A stretch of 64,000 bases of DNA from Oleiphilus sp. (lineage in GTDB: Bacteria; Pseudomonadota; Gammaproteobacteria; Pseudomonadales; Oleiphilaceae). The notes under the pieces are model-generated. The model did no database searches, was not told where the DNA came from, and saw only the letters and a program-made list of their open reading frames with translations. This document shows positions 25,854 through 35,835 of this stretch, one piece after another (the stretch's first letter is position 1; the number at the start of each line of letters is the position of its first letter). The DNA lies in assembly GCA_006212045.1 (NCBI GenBank), contig PZPK01000016.1, positions 38,086 through 102,085 of the forward strand. The letters run 5' to 3'. Position numbers and translations under genes: made by a program.

Positions 25854-26165
25854 CTACTTCACCGCAATCAAACCGGCATTTTTCTCCACCGTCGATTTGC
25901 CTATGCCACTTACCTCAGCGAGTTCCTGAATGTCATGGAAGGGGCCATAGGTCTTGCGATAATGAATGATGGCTTCCGCTTTTTTCAGGCCAACGCCTTT
26001 CAGAATGCCGGCCAGCGTCTTGGCGTCGGCGGTGTTGATGTTTACCTTACCGCTATCGACGGAAACATTGGCCGTAGCATCGGGCGCATCCGCGAGGCTT
26101 TGTTGTGCAAAAAGGGCCGTGGTGAACGTGAGAAGGGTCGTGAGTAGAAATATCGTGATTTTCAT
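25854..26165 (-). CDS. ComEA-like helix-hairpin-helix DNA-binding protein
   Basis: A 103-residue exported protein starting at the ATG at 26165, which has AAGGAG seven bases upstream. Residues 1-20 form a signal peptide (cleavage near LFAQ). A short linker leads to a ComEA-type double helix-hairpin-helix domain: VNINTADAKTLAGILKGVGLKKAEAII and ISGIGKSTVEK-type hairpins with the conserved Gly residues. ComEA proteins bind DNA in the periplasm during natural transformation and work with type IV pili. It is monocistronic and divergent from wzi. Confidence 0.88.
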   Translation of the reverse strand: MKITIFLLTTLLTFTTALFAQQSLADAPDATANVSVDSGKVNINTADAKTLAGILKGVGLKKAEAIIHYRKTYGPFHDIQELAEVSGIGKSTVEKNAGLIAVK

Positions 26166-26532
26166 GATGTGCTCCTTGCGTATCATAGATTTGATGAATG
26201 CAAGGACGCTGGCGCAGGTTTATACAAACCCTCGCCCACAGACCGGAAAGTCCAAGTTTTCCGCTTTTGTTTGCATCCTTGCGCCGCGGATCATTGCACG
26301 AAAACAAATGGCCTGCCAAGTCATCAAGAACAGAAATTGGTCGGTATGTGAAGGGGGTTTGCCTGTTAACGTTAACCAGATGCAGTTTTTGAGCAATCAC
26401 ATGCGAAATATCACAAGGGTGGCTGGCGCTACAGAATTTTATTCCGCGTTAAGGCTTATTTTTCCACCCCAGTTCCCTATAATGCACTAAAAAATCATGC
26501 TTCAATTTTCCTCCCTTTGATAAGAGAACGTT
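26166..26532. other. Divergent comEA-like/wzi intergenic region
   Basis: 367 bp without a credible gene. It contains the perfect palindrome GTTAACGTTAAC at 26365-26376, possibly an operator, and a sigma-70 type promoter at 26456-26483 directed at wzi. Confidence 0.55.
26456..26483 (+). promoter_or_regulatory. Putative sigma-70 promoter of wzi and the polysaccharide locus
   Basis: A perfect -10 box TATAAT at 26478-26483 is preceded by TTATTT at 26456-26461, a weak -35 with a 16-bp spacer. The start of transcription would be near 26490, about 43 bases before the GTG of wzi. The GTTAACGTTAAC palindrome lies about 80 bp upstream of the -35. Confidence 0.5.
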
Positions 26533-28041
26533 GTGCCAAATCGAGTATATAGAGCCCAACCCCGTCGGCGCGTGCTGTTGCGTCCTGCAGTTTTTAGCTT
26601 TTTTCTTACCATTGTCGCGGTACTCAGCCCTTTACCTGCAGTGGCCAGCCCTTGGGTAGACGTTAGTGAGACCCGAATACGGCAGCATCTTGAGTTTCTG
26701 AATGACTCTGGTGTGATTTCCATTGGTGTCACCACTTGGCCGGTGATGTGGATAGATATCAGCGAGGCGCTGGCATCAGTGAATCAACTTCATTTGAGTC
26801 CCGCACAAAAAAATGCGGTGGATGAGTTGGAGTTTGAGTTGCGTTATCAATCGACAGAAACTGTCAAACGCAGTATTAAACTCAGCGGTGCCAATAGCCG
26901 GGCTGTGTTTAATGATAGCTCCATGGACTATATCGAAAAGGGTTCGCTCAAAACGGCGGTGGATATGGACTGGAACCGATTCTCCATGCGTCTTCAGGGG
27001 AATCTGACGACGGACCCCGGTAATGACAAGACTGACTCGCACCTTGATGGATCCTATCTCATGGGTTCACTGGGCAATTGGGTGCTGGGCGTGGGGGCAA
27101 TCGATCGCTGGTGGGGGCCAAGCTCGAATACCAGCCTGATTCTGTCTTCCAATGCGCGGCCGATTCCGGCCGCAATCTTCAGAACACGCGGAGAGCAAAC
27201 TTTCGAGACGCCTTGGTTGTCCTGGATCGGCCCCTGGCAGTTCGTGACCTTTGTTGGCCGCATGGAGAGCAAACGCGAAATCCCGGAAGCGCATTTGACG
27301 GGCATGCGTTTGACGGTACGTCCTATAGAGGGCTTGGAACTGGGTGCTTCGCGCGCCATGCAATGGGGTGGCATTGGGCGTGATAAAAACCTGAACGCTT
27401 TCTTTAAATCCTTTACTTCGCAGGATGAAAATACCGAGAACGGTTCCGGTAACCAATTGGGCGGCTTCGATGCGCGTTATGGTTTTGCTGTCAGTGGTGC
27501 GGTGAACGCAGGAGTTTATGCGCAATTGATTGGAGAGGACGAAGCGGGTTACATGCCTTCCAAGTATATGAGCCAATTTGGTATAGAGTCGACAGTTGTG
27601 CTGGACGACTCCGCCTCTTATATAAAGGGTTTTATAGAATATGCCGATACAACCGCCGGCTCGCTGAATACGCCACAGTATGATGCGGCGTATGAGCATA
27701 GTACATATCGGACTGGCTATCGCTATCGCCGTAGAGCAATAGCTTCCTCATTTGACGGCGATGCCCGGGTCTTATCAGTTGGGGCGACCTGGAATATGCT
27801 TGATAGTCGTTCGGTCGGCTTTACAGTCAGCAAGCTGGATTTGAACCGCGGGGGGGCGCTTGGTCAGAATACCATCTCTGCGGATCCACAGGACCTATAC
27901 CAATACAAGCTCCGGTATCAGTGTTTGTTTCTCGGGGGGCGTCTAAATCTTGGATACTCCTATTTGAGCGAAGAGTTTGTGACGCCGCAGCTCGATGTTG
28001 AGCGCAGAGCGGCTTATGGCTCCTGGGAGTATCGTTTCTAA
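26533..28041 (+). CDS. wzi: Wzi-family capsule assembly outer-membrane protein
   Basis: A 502-residue protein starting at a GTG. A basic stretch and a hydrophobic core (about 20-35) ending AVA at 36-38 form the signal peptide. The mature protein starts with a SPWVDVSETRIRQHLEFLNDSG segment typical of Wzi-type proteins of marine gammaproteobacteria. It continues with repeated aromatic-rich amphipathic strands (GVGAIDRWWGP, FVGRMES) and ends in YRF, the terminal aromatic signature of an outer-membrane barrel. Wzi anchors capsule or assists its surface assembly. It opens the polysaccharide locus behind its own promoter. Confidence 0.85.
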   Translation: MPNRVYRAQPRRRVLLRPAVFSFFLTIVAVLSPLPAVASPWVDVSETRIRQHLEFLNDSGVISIGVTTWPVMWIDISEALASVNQLHLSPAQKNAVDELEFELRYQSTETVKRSIKLSGANSRAVFNDSSMDYIEKGSLKTAVDMDWNRFSMRLQGNLTTDPGNDKTDSHLDGSYLMGSLGNWVLGVGAIDRWWGPSSNTSLILSSNARPIPAAIFRTRGEQTFETPWLSWIGPWQFVTFVGRMESKREIPEAHLTGMRLTVRPIEGLELGASRAMQWGGIGRDKNLNAFFKSFTSQDENTENGSGNQLGGFDARYGFAVSGAVNAGVYAQLIGEDEAGYMPSKYMSQFGIESTVVLDDSASYIKGFIEYADTTAGSLNTPQYDAAYEHSTYRTGYRYRRRAIASSFDGDARVLSVGATWNMLDSRSVGFTVSKLDLNRGGALGQNTISADPQDLYQYKLRYQCLFLGGRLNLGYSYLSEEFVTPQLDVERRAAYGSWEYRF

Positions 28042-28242
28042 ACTGGTTTGTGTTCACGCTGACGGTAAATTGGGAGAAAAACACTGTTACCTCACTTGTA
28101 AAATCATGTAAACTCCATGGCAACTTTTGGAGCTTTGCAGTTGCGCAATTAATGGCCAGACCCAAGTGGCTCAGGCTAAACGTCAACATAAGCAAGGCTG
28201 CCGTTCCCAGGTAACCGTAACCAAAAAAGTATCAATTTATTC
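28042..28242. other. wzi to export-gene intergenic region
   Basis: 201 bp without a gene. I see no JUMPstart/ops element and no clear intrinsic terminator or promoter by eye. Confidence 0.4.
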
Positions 28243-31014
28243 ATGGATCGACAGGCAGCTTTTCATCGTCGACGGTTTTCGTTTTTTTCGATTTCCGCAC
28301 TTTTTCTTCAGATCATTCTTATTCTGTTTTCCTCTTTTGCCGCAGCGCTAGATGTAAGTCCGCAGCAAATGGCCGCTTTTCAGGCACTTTCTCCTGCCCA
28401 GCAATTGGAATTGGCCCGGCAGTATGGGATCGATATCAGTGCAATTCAGCGCTCTGTGGGTAGTACATCCTCTACCCCAAAAGCTAAAAAGCCTGAAGTT
28501 TCGGTACTGCAGCGCGATGGTTCCCTGAATCCGCATGAACAATTGAAGCAAGAGCTTGAAATAGGGCTCCTTCAACAGTCTCTTGAGGAAGAGGAGGATA
28601 AGGGGCCACGCTATCAGGCAGGCAAACTAGTGCCATTTGGTTATGAACTCTTTGCCGGTGCGCCGACCACTTTCGAGCCGATCCATGATATCCCCGTCTC
28701 TTCGGACTACATATTAGGCCCCGGTGATGTCATCAAAGTGCATCTGTATGGCAAGGAGAGTCAGGAACATGAGTTAAGTATCGATGCCGAAGGCAGCGTG
28801 TACTTTCCTGAGCTTGGGCCAATGGAGCTGGCAGGTCTGAGTTTCGAGGAAGCCAAGCTTAAGCTGCGCGAAACGGTCAACCAGCGCATGATTGGAATGA
28901 AAGCCAGTGTTTCGATGGGCGAGCTCCGATCAATCAGGGTGTTTGTGCTGGGTGAGGCCTATGTTCCGGGTTCTTATGTGGTCAGTTCCTTATCGACCAT
29001 TACCAATGCATTAGTACTGAGTGGTGGTATCGCGGAAACCGGATCACTGCGTAATATACAATTGAAACGCAGGGGTGAAGTGGTTCAGACCCTCGACCTC
29101 TATAAACTGCTGTTGGAAGGTGATAACAGTAACGACGTTTCTCTGCGTTCCGGGGATGTCGTATTTATCCCGCCGGTTGGCGCGACTATGGGGGTCGACG
29201 GAGAAGTCCGGCGCCCTGCCATTTATGAATTGAAAGAGGGAGAATCGGTCGCGGATTTGATCCGCTTCTCAGGTGGAATGAAGCCTTCGGCTTACCCTGC
29301 CGCCGCGTCAATGGAGCGTATTGGTGCGGATCAAATTCGAACCGTAGTCGATGTTGATTTATCGCAAGGGCTGAGCCGTCTGAAAGTAGGGAATGGTGAT
29401 ATTCTGACCATCCCCTCGATCCTGGATAAGGTGGAGCAAACCGTCACAGTAAAAGGCCATGTGTATCGGCCTGGTGTGCGGCACTGGAAGCCCGGCTTGC
29501 GAGTCACCGATGTGATCCGTTCCTTGAATGATCTAAAGCCAGGCAGTGACCTGCGTTATGCGCTGATCAAGCGTTACACGGAGCCGCAAGGCAAGCTAGA
29601 AGTGCTTTCACTCAGACTGGACCAAGCGCTGGCCAACCCTGCATCCGAGCATAACAAGCGATTGAAAGACAATGACGAGCTTTATGTCTTTACGCTTTAT
29701 CCGGTGGGTTCAATCGATGAGTCGGAACTGGTTGCCGACTATCCGGATAATTTTCCGCCAGGTTACCTGGGTAGCGGCACTAGCGCTGGTTCCTTAGGCG
29801 TCGTAGGGGCGCGGTCTTCGCTTCAGTTATCCATGCCCGGTTCCGCCTCGGTCGCCGATTCAAACAAGCCAAAGGCACTGCTACAAGACAGGGATTTTTA
29901 TACCGAGCCGGTGTCCGGTGCGACCGGAGCTGATGAGATTGCAGACAGGGCACTTATTATTGCCCGGATCATTGAAGAATTACGTATTCAGTCCGGTATA
30001 GGGCAGCCTTCCAAAGAAGTCGAGATCACCGGGCCGGTCCGGTTTCCCGGTGTTTATCCGCTGGTAGAGGGGATGACCGCCGAAGATTTAATCTACGCAG
30101 CGGGTGGATTGACCGAAAAAGCATTTGAACTAAGTGCAGAGGTTAACCGCACAGAATTTACAGATGGGCGCATGCGTAATCAGCGGCGTTTTGAGCTAAA
30201 TCTTGCGAATAGTAAAGACCTGACATTTACCTTTCAGTCGCGTGATGTACTGCAGATTCGCGTGATTCCAGAGTGGGCTGAGAAGGCTTTTGTAACCTTG
30301 AGTGGCGAGGTGAAGTTTCCTGGGCGCTACCCCATCCATAAAGATGATACGCTGCGTGATGTGCTAAAACGCGCTGGCGGTGTGACGCGCTATGCCTATG
30401 TGCCTGGTGCAGTATTTACCCGTGTGGAACTTCAAAAACAACAGCAGGCGCGTCTTGAGGAAATGCAGCGACGCTTGGCTGAAGATATCGCCAAAGCACA
30501 GCTAATCGGTGAAGAAACTGGCAAGTCCTCCAGTGATGTTGGTACGGCACAAGAGCTGCTGGGCCAGCTTCAAAAAACGCCTGCCCTGGGGCGATTGGTG
30601 ATAGATCTGGAAAAAGTGGTTGCCCTCGATCCTGACTATAAAATTATTCTGCAGGACGGTGATGAGTTGATTGTGCCGCCGCGTCGAAACTCGGTAACGA
30701 TCATTGGAGAGGTGCAGTTGCCGATATCGCAAGTGTACGAGCCCGGATTGGATTACTGGGACTACATAGATCGTAGTGGCGGTACTACCAACAAAGCCGA
30801 TGAAGGGCGCATCTATGTGATCAAGGCGAATGGTGGGGTAACCAGTCCTGAAAATTCAAATTGGTTTGCAAACAGGCGTTCCCAGATTAATCCGGGCGAC
30901 ACAATAGTCGTGCCACTAAACGCGGACAAGCTCGACCAATTGGTTTTGTGGCGTGATGTGAGTCAGATTTTTTACCAGATTGCACTTGGTGCGGCTGCGG
31001 TGGGTAGTTTGTAA
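28243..31014 (+). CDS. Polysaccharide export protein with six SLBB domains (Wza-like)
   Basis: A 923-residue exported protein. A signal peptide (hydrophobic core about 14-35, AAA at the end) lacks a lipobox Cys, unlike classical Wza. The PES domain starts near 153 (YILGPGDVIKVHLYG). SLBB-type units begin near residues 232, 316, 401, 593, 685 and 819, each with a VxGxVxxPG-like core. The C-terminus ends in a hydrophobic stretch (about 905-923). Large multi-SLBB proteins of this kind form the periplasm-spanning or outer-membrane exporter in many marine bacteria. It is followed by the co-polymerase gene after five bases. Confidence 0.88.
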   Translation: MDRQAAFHRRRFSFFSISALFLQIILILFSSFAAALDVSPQQMAAFQALSPAQQLELARQYGIDISAIQRSVGSTSSTPKAKKPEVSVLQRDGSLNPHEQLKQELEIGLLQQSLEEEEDKGPRYQAGKLVPFGYELFAGAPTTFEPIHDIPVSSDYILGPGDVIKVHLYGKESQEHELSIDAEGSVYFPELGPMELAGLSFEEAKLKLRETVNQRMIGMKASVSMGELRSIRVFVLGEAYVPGSYVVSSLSTITNALVLSGGIAETGSLRNIQLKRRGEVVQTLDLYKLLLEGDNSNDVSLRSGDVVFIPPVGATMGVDGEVRRPAIYELKEGESVADLIRFSGGMKPSAYPAAASMERIGADQIRTVVDVDLSQGLSRLKVGNGDILTIPSILDKVEQTVTVKGHVYRPGVRHWKPGLRVTDVIRSLNDLKPGSDLRYALIKRYTEPQGKLEVLSLRLDQALANPASEHNKRLKDNDELYVFTLYPVGSIDESELVADYPDNFPPGYLGSGTSAGSLGVVGARSSLQLSMPGSASVADSNKPKALLQDRDFYTEPVSGATGADEIADRALIIARIIEELRIQSGIGQPSKEVEITGPVRFPGVYPLVEGMTAEDLIYAAGGLTEKAFELSAEVNRTEFTDGRMRNQRRFELNLANSKDLTFTFQSRDVLQIRVIPEWAEKAFVTLSGEVKFPGRYPIHKDDTLRDVLKRAGGVTRYAYVPGAVFTRVELQKQQQARLEEMQRRLAEDIAKAQLIGEETGKSSSDVGTAQELLGQLQKTPALGRLVIDLEKVVALDPDYKIILQDGDELIVPPRRNSVTIIGEVQLPISQVYEPGLDYWDYIDRSGGTTNKADEGRIYVIKANGGVTSPENSNWFANRRSQINPGDTIVVPLNADKLDQLVLWRDVSQIFYQIALGAAAVGSL

Positions 31015-31019
31015 AAGAA

Positions 31020-31991
31020 ATGAATGATAATACGAATCGGCAAGCACCAATCGTTAATCCTATGGATCAGAAAAACCAGGTTCCACAAGCTCCGTGTGAC
31101 GACGAGATCGATTTGCTCGAACTTTGGCGAGCACTATGGCATGGCAAGTGGATTATCATTGTGTTTACCGCAGCATTTTCCATCGCCTCGGTCTTTTACG
31201 CGATGTCCCTTCCTAATATGTATAAGAGCACAGCGGTCCTCGCGCCGGCTGAATCATCGAGTAGTGGGCTGAATCAACTGGCCGGGCAGTTCGGAGGCTT
31301 GGCTTCTCTGGCGGGCATAAACATCGGCGGGGGCAGCTCAAATAAAACGGCCGAAGCGCTCGAAATTCTCCAAAGCTGGGCATTTATCGAAGAGTTCATT
31401 CAAGAGCAAAACATCGCCCCGCAGGTGTTTGCGGCGAAAGGGTGGAACCCGGATACCAACGAACTTGTTTACGACAATGAAACCTTCGACCCAAAAACTC
31501 AGGTTTGGACGCGTGAGCCGCCTGAAGGTAAGCAGGCAGCGCCAAGTTCTTGGGAGCTATTCGAAAAATTTGGCGAATATATGAGTGTGAGTGAAGACAA
31601 GGTCTCGGGTTTTACCTCTATAAGTATCGAACACTACTCGCCGGAAATTGCCAAACTTTGGGTCGATGCTCTGGTAAAGAAGATCAACACCAAACTTCAG
31701 GTGCGTGACTCTAAGGAGGCCGAAACAAACGTTGCATTTTTGAAGCAGCAGATTGAACAAACACCGCTAGCAAGCATGCAAAGCGTGTTTTACGACCTGA
31801 TCGAAGAGCAAACCAAAACGCTTATGCTTGCCAAGGGTTCGGCAGAATATGTGTTTAAAACTGTGAGTCAATCGCGCGTAGCGGAACAAAAATCAAACCC
31901 CAAACGAGCGTTAATTTGTATCTTTGGCGCAATGCTTGGATCCCTATTGGGTTGCATTATCGCCTTGGTCCGTGGTTTGAAGCGGCATTGA
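31020..31991 (+). CDS. Wzz-type polysaccharide co-polymerase (chain length determinant)
   Basis: A 323-residue protein with two membrane helices (about 45-65 and 297-318) flanking a periplasmic region. The IDLLELWRALWHGKW start is typical of Wzz, and a Pro-rich PKRALICIFGAMLG motif precedes the second helix. No cytoplasmic tyrosine-kinase domain is attached, and none is encoded elsewhere in the locus. It should control chain length together with Wzy and contact the SLBB exporter encoded just upstream. Confidence 0.9.
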   Translation: MNDNTNRQAPIVNPMDQKNQVPQAPCDDEIDLLELWRALWHGKWIIIVFTAAFSIASVFYAMSLPNMYKSTAVLAPAESSSSGLNQLAGQFGGLASLAGINIGGGSSNKTAEALEILQSWAFIEEFIQEQNIAPQVFAAKGWNPDTNELVYDNETFDPKTQVWTREPPEGKQAAPSSWELFEKFGEYMSVSEDKVSGFTSISIEHYSPEIAKLWVDALVKKINTKLQVRDSKEAETNVAFLKQQIEQTPLASMQSVFYDLIEEQTKTLMLAKGSAEYVFKTVSQSRVAEQKSNPKRALICIFGAMLGSLLGCIIALVRGLKRH

Positions 31992-32000
31992 GTAACAATA

Positions 32001-33149
32001 GTGAATAAGCAGCAAATCACAAGTTCTTCAACGGCGAACTCCATGGTAATTAGCCCCAATCGGATATTGGTGACAGGCGGTGCTGGCTTTATCGGCTCAG
32101 CCCTTGTGCGCTATTTGGTTGGCGAGCTCGGGCTTCAAGTGCTCAACGTTGATAAATTAACTTACGCCGGCAACTTGGAATCCCTCGCGCAGGTCGCAAA
32201 CAGTCCTAACTGTAGTTTTCTGCAAGTAGATATCTGCGATTCCGGCAGAATGAGCGAAGCGATTAACAGCTTTCAGCCCGATGTTATTATGCACCTCGCG
32301 GCAGAAAGCCATGTCGATCGCTCTATCGACGGTGCAGGTGAATTTATTCAAACTAACCTTGTTGGTACGTTTACATTGCTCGAAGCCGCACGATCCTATT
32401 GGCAAACGCTCGGCTCGCAAAAAAAGCAAACTTTTCGCTTTCATCACATCTCGACTGACGAGGTCTACGGGGATCTTGAAAAAACGGATGATCTTTTTAC
32501 CGAAACGACACCCTATGCTCCCAGCTCTCCATATTCCGCATCGAAGGCGGGTTCAGATCATCTAGTCCGAGCTTGGGCAAGAACTTACGGCTTGCCCGTT
32601 GTGATCACGAACTGTTCCAATAACTACGGCCCATTTCAGTTTCCGGAAAAACTGATTCCACTTGTTATATTGAACGCTCTAGAAGAAAAGCCTCTGCCCA
32701 TTTATGGCGAAGGCAAACAAGTGCGAGATTGGTTATACGTGGACGATCACGTTCGTGCCCTTTATGAGGTGGTCACAAAAGGAGATGCCGGTGAAACCTA
32801 TAACATCGGTGGCCATAATGAAAAGCAAAATATCGAAGTCGTGCGCGCGATCTGCCGTATCCTGGATGAACTTGTACCCAGAAGAAACGGTTCTTATAAG
32901 TCACTTGTCACTCATGTCCAAGATCGCCCCGGTCATGATATGCGCTACGCCATCGATGCGAGCAAAATCCAAAAAAGTTTGGGCTGGGTGCCGGAAGAAA
33001 CCTTTGAAACGGGTCTCAGAAAGACCGTTGAATGGTACTTGGTAAACAGGGAATGGGTTGCCCATGTTCAAGATGGTTCTTATCTGCGAGAGCGTCTAGG
33101 TGTGGCTGGATCTCTGCAAAGTCAAATTAAAGGCAGCGAAAAAGTATGA
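32001..33149 (+). CDS. rfbB: dTDP-glucose 4,6-dehydratase
   Basis: A 382-residue short-chain dehydrogenase-type enzyme converting dTDP-glucose to dTDP-4-keto-6-deoxyglucose. [12 protein letters not shown] binds [15 protein letters not shown] is the substrate loop, and [10 protein letters not shown] with [10 protein letters not shown] gives the catalytic residues (Tyr, Lys). The GTG at 32001 is the usual start; an ATG at 32043 would remove 14 residues. It overlaps rfbA by four bases. No rfbC or rfbD follows, so the product is not L-rhamnose. Confidence 0.96.
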   Translation: MNKQQITSSSTANSMVISPNRILVTGGAGFIGSALVRYLVGELGLQVLNVDKLTYAGNLESLAQVANSPNCSFLQVDICDSGRMSEAINSFQPDVIMHLAAESHVDRSIDGAGEFIQTNLVGTFTLLEAARSYWQTLGSQKKQTFRFHHISTDEVYGDLEKTDDLFTETTPYAPSSPYSASKAGSDHLVRAWARTYGLPVVITNCSNNYGPFQFPEKLIPLVILNALEEKPLPIYGEGKQVRDWLYVDDHVRALYEVVTKGDAGETYNIGGHNEKQNIEVVRAICRILDELVPRRNGSYKSLVTHVQDRPGHDMRYAIDASKIQKSLGWVPEETFETGLRKTVEWYLVNREWVAHVQDGSYLRERLGVAGSLQSQIKGSEKV

Positions 33150-34030
33150 AAGGTATTGTACTGGCAGGAGGTTCTGGTTCGCGTTTGCACCCAATTACTT
33201 TAGGAGTGTCCAAACAGCTCTTGCCGATTTACGACAAGCCAATGGTTTACTACCCACTGTCGGTTCTAATGCTTGCCAAAGTTCGCGACATTCTCATTAT
33301 TTCGACACCTGAAGACTTACCCCAGTATAAACGCTTGCTAGGTGATGGTTCCCAGTTTGGTGTTGTACTTAAGTACGCAGTTCAGGAAAATCCAGAGGGG
33401 CTGGCGCAGGCTTTTCTAATAGGCGAAGAGTTTATTGGTCAGGAGTCGGTTTGCCTGGTGTTGGGTGACAATGTTTTTTACGGGCCCAACTTCACTCCAA
33501 AGCTCTTAGAGGCGGTACGCAGAGCGGAGCAAAACAGTATCGCTACGGTGTTTGGGTATCAGGTTAAAGATCCAGAGCGTTTCGGTGTGGTGGAGTTTGA
33601 TGTAAACAGAAATGCAATTAGTATTGAAGAGAAGCCAAGCAAACCCAAATCTAAACACGCGGTGACAGGCTTATATTTCTACGATAATAATGTAGTGGAG
33701 ATTGCTAAATCGGTTAAGCCAAGCCAGAGAGGCGAGCTTGAAATCACCTGTATAAATAATGCCTATCTGAATCAGAGTAAACTTTTTGTAGAAACGCTTG
33801 GGCGAGGCTTTGCTTGGCTTGATACTGGTACACATGAGAGCATGCTAGAGGCTTCTCAGTTTGTAGAAACCGTTGAAAAGCGGCAAGGCTTTAAAATTGC
33901 CTGCTTGGAAGAGATCGCGCTTCATAATGGATGGCTAAGTGCTCAAGCTATTTCCGCAAAAGTAGATACGATGGGAAAAGGCAAGTACAGCGCCTATTTA
34001 AAAGAATTACTGGAAGCTCAAGATAAATGA
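33146..34030 (+). CDS. rfbA: Glucose-1-phosphate thymidylyltransferase
   Basis: A 294-residue nucleotidyltransferase that makes dTDP-glucose from glucose-1-phosphate and dTTP. The N-terminal [16 protein letters not shown] signature, [17 protein letters not shown] and [14 protein letters not shown] are all family hallmarks. Length is normal. Four-base overlaps with rfbB before and the aminotransferase after show tight operon coupling, so these three enzymes probably act in one pathway. Confidence 0.97.
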   Translation: MKGIVLAGGSGSRLHPITLGVSKQLLPIYDKPMVYYPLSVLMLAKVRDILIISTPEDLPQYKRLLGDGSQFGVVLKYAVQENPEGLAQAFLIGEEFIGQESVCLVLGDNVFYGPNFTPKLLEAVRRAEQNSIATVFGYQVKDPERFGVVEFDVNRNAISIEEKPSKPKSKHAVTGLYFYDNNVVEIAKSVKPSQRGELEITCINNAYLNQSKLFVETLGRGFAWLDTGTHESMLEASQFVETVEKRQGFKIACLEEIALHNGWLSAQAISAKVDTMGKGKYSAYLKELLEAQDK

Positions 34031-35103
34031 TTCCAGTAGCCAAACCATACCTGCCGGACCGCAAGAAGCTGGATGCTTATATCGAATCAATTTACGAATC
34101 AAACTGGCTCACGAATAACGGCCCGCTTGTTCAAAAATTAACGCAGCGTCTGGCTGATCATTTGAGTCTTGATGCTGACTGTTTAGTACTCGTTGCAAAC
34201 GGCTCTCTCGCCCTTCACTTGTCATATAAAGCACTAGATCTAACAGGCGATGTTATTACTACTCCTTTTAGCTTCATCGCAACTGCGAGTACGCTTAAGT
34301 GGGAAGGACTAAATCCAGTATTTGTGGATATTGATAAAGACACTTGGAATATCGATCCAAAGCTTATAGAACAAAACATAACCCCCGGTGCTTCCGCGAT
34401 TGTTCCGGTTCATGTTTTTGGTAACTCATGCGATGTAAAGGCGATTGAAAAGATTGCAGATAAATACGACTTAAAAACAATTTACGATGCATCGCATTGT
34501 TTTGGCACCAGTCTGGATGGTAAATCAATCCTCTTGAGTGGTGATGTAAGTACCATTAGTTTTCATGCAACTAAGCTTTTTCATACGGTTGAGGGTGGTG
34601 CCGTCATCACTAAAACAAAGACGCTTGCCGATAAAATTCGTAAGATGGTTAACTTTGGGATTGAAGCTCCAGACTCAATTAGCGTGATTGGTACAAATGC
34701 CAAAATGAGTGAGTTCCATGCCGCAGTTGGTTTAGCGGTGCTAGACGATATGGAATACATAGAAGTTCAAAGAAAAGAAGTCTGGGAGCATTACCAACGA
34801 ATGCTTGCTTCCAGTTATCAGCTCCAAAAGCGCTCCCCCAGAGCTAGTAATAATCATGCGTACTTCCCTTTATTGCTCGAAAGCGAGCAGGCGGTTATGG
34901 AGGCTCTTAATAGCTTGGCTGAGCACGGAATTCAGGCTAGACGGTACTTCTACCCTTCGTTAGAGGGCGTACATATTTTTGACAACGAAAGATTGTGCAA
35001 TGTGTCGTATGACATTGCCTCGCGTATTCTTTGCTTGCCTATTTGGTCTGGGTTGTCGGCGCAGCAGGTAAGTGCAATTGCTAAAGTCCTAATAGGGAGG
35101 TGA
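34027..35103 (+). CDS. PLP-dependent sugar aminotransferase, VioA-like (DegT/DnrJ/EryC1)
   Basis: A 358-residue aminotransferase. The PLP-binding Lys is in [13 protein letters not shown] near residue 185, with DASHCFG before it and [12 protein letters not shown] upstream. The [10 protein letters not shown] and [10 protein letters not shown] blocks resemble VioA/ArnB-type 4-aminotransferases. Following RfbB and RfbA, it most likely makes dTDP-4-amino-4,6-dideoxyglucose (viosamine). A 3-amino sugar is less likely because no FdtA-type isomerase is present. The 4-amino group may then be modified by the following genes. Confidence 0.82.
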   Translation: MIPVAKPYLPDRKKLDAYIESIYESNWLTNNGPLVQKLTQRLADHLSLDADCLVLVANGSLALHLSYKALDLTGDVITTPFSFIATASTLKWEGLNPVFVDIDKDTWNIDPKLIEQNITPGASAIVPVHVFGNSCDVKAIEKIADKYDLKTIYDASHCFGTSLDGKSILLSGDVSTISFHATKLFHTVEGGAVITKTKTLADKIRKMVNFGIEAPDSISVIGTNAKMSEFHAAVGLAVLDDMEYIEVQRKEVWEHYQRMLASSYQLQKRSPRASNNHAYFPLLLESEQAVMEALNSLAEHGIQARRYFYPSLEGVHIFDNERLCNVSYDIASRILCLPIWSGLSAQQVSAIAKVLIGR

Positions 35104-35107
35104 GGCG

Positions 35108-35812
35108 GTGAAAGTTGCGATAATGCAGCCGTACTTTTATCCATATATCGGTTACTTCCAGCTGATAAATGCTGTCGATACCTTTGTTCTTTACGATGAT
35201 ATTGAGTACGTAAAGCAAAGCTGGATGAACCGGAACCGGATTTTAGTCAACGGACAACCCGCATTTATAACTCTTCCTCTTAAAAAAGACTCTGATTACC
35301 TGCACGTCAATAAAAGGTATCTTGCAGGAACTTGGTTAAAAGAGCGCAAAAAGTTAATGCAGCGCGTTAAAGGTGCCTATAATAAGGCTCCTTTTTTCGC
35401 AGAGGTTTATGGGCTCGTTTGCAATGGTCTCAATTGCGATGCACTAAATCTTTTCGGATTCTTGCATTATAACCTGCAATTGGTTTTAGATTTTCTTGAG
35501 ATAGAAACGAAAGTTGTCATCAGTTCGAGTCTGGGCGATTTCTACGATAAAAAATCATCAGAAAAAGTTTTGGCTATCTGTCATTCTCTCCAGGCGAATC
35601 AATATATCAACCCAATTGGTGGCGTAGAACTTTATAAAAAGAATGAGTTTGCCCAACGTGATATTGAACTGAAATTTTTAGAAACACAGAGCTTCGACTA
35701 CGAGCAGTTTGGGAATGAATTTCAAGTGTTTTTATCGATCATCGATGTATTAATGTTTAATGGTAAGAATAAGACGCGGGATTTAATAGAACAGTATTAT
35801 TACCTACGCTGA
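35108..35812 (+). CDS. WbqC-family protein
   Basis: A 234-residue WbqC-like protein beginning at a GTG with GGGAGG upstream. The start VAIMQPYFYPYIGYFQLI and the DDIEYVKQSWMNRNRI and ITLPLKK blocks are the family signature. WbqC-like proteins occur in O-antigen and capsule loci and have been proposed to act in modification of amino sugars; their chemistry is not firmly established. Placement directly after the VioA-like aminotransferase (four-base gap) supports a role on the 4-amino sugar. Confidence 0.82.
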   Translation: MKVAIMQPYFYPYIGYFQLINAVDTFVLYDDIEYVKQSWMNRNRILVNGQPAFITLPLKKDSDYLHVNKRYLAGTWLKERKKLMQRVKGAYNKAPFFAEVYGLVCNGLNCDALNLFGFLHYNLQLVLDFLEIETKVVISSSLGDFYDKKSSEKVLAICHSLQANQYINPIGGVELYKKNEFAQRDIELKFLETQSFDYEQFGNEFQVFLSIIDVLMFNGKNKTRDLIEQYYYLR

Positions 35813-35835
35813 TGATTGTTGGGGGGAGTTTGGCA

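Noticed and set aside
27067..27699. 210-codon minus-strand frame inside wzi
   Set aside because: Shadow of the wzi coding frame; composition (many Arg, His, Cys) and lack of a ribosome site do not support a gene.
28042..28242. Search for a JUMPstart/ops element before the export genes
   Set aside because: No GGCGGTAGC-type core was found here or before wzi.
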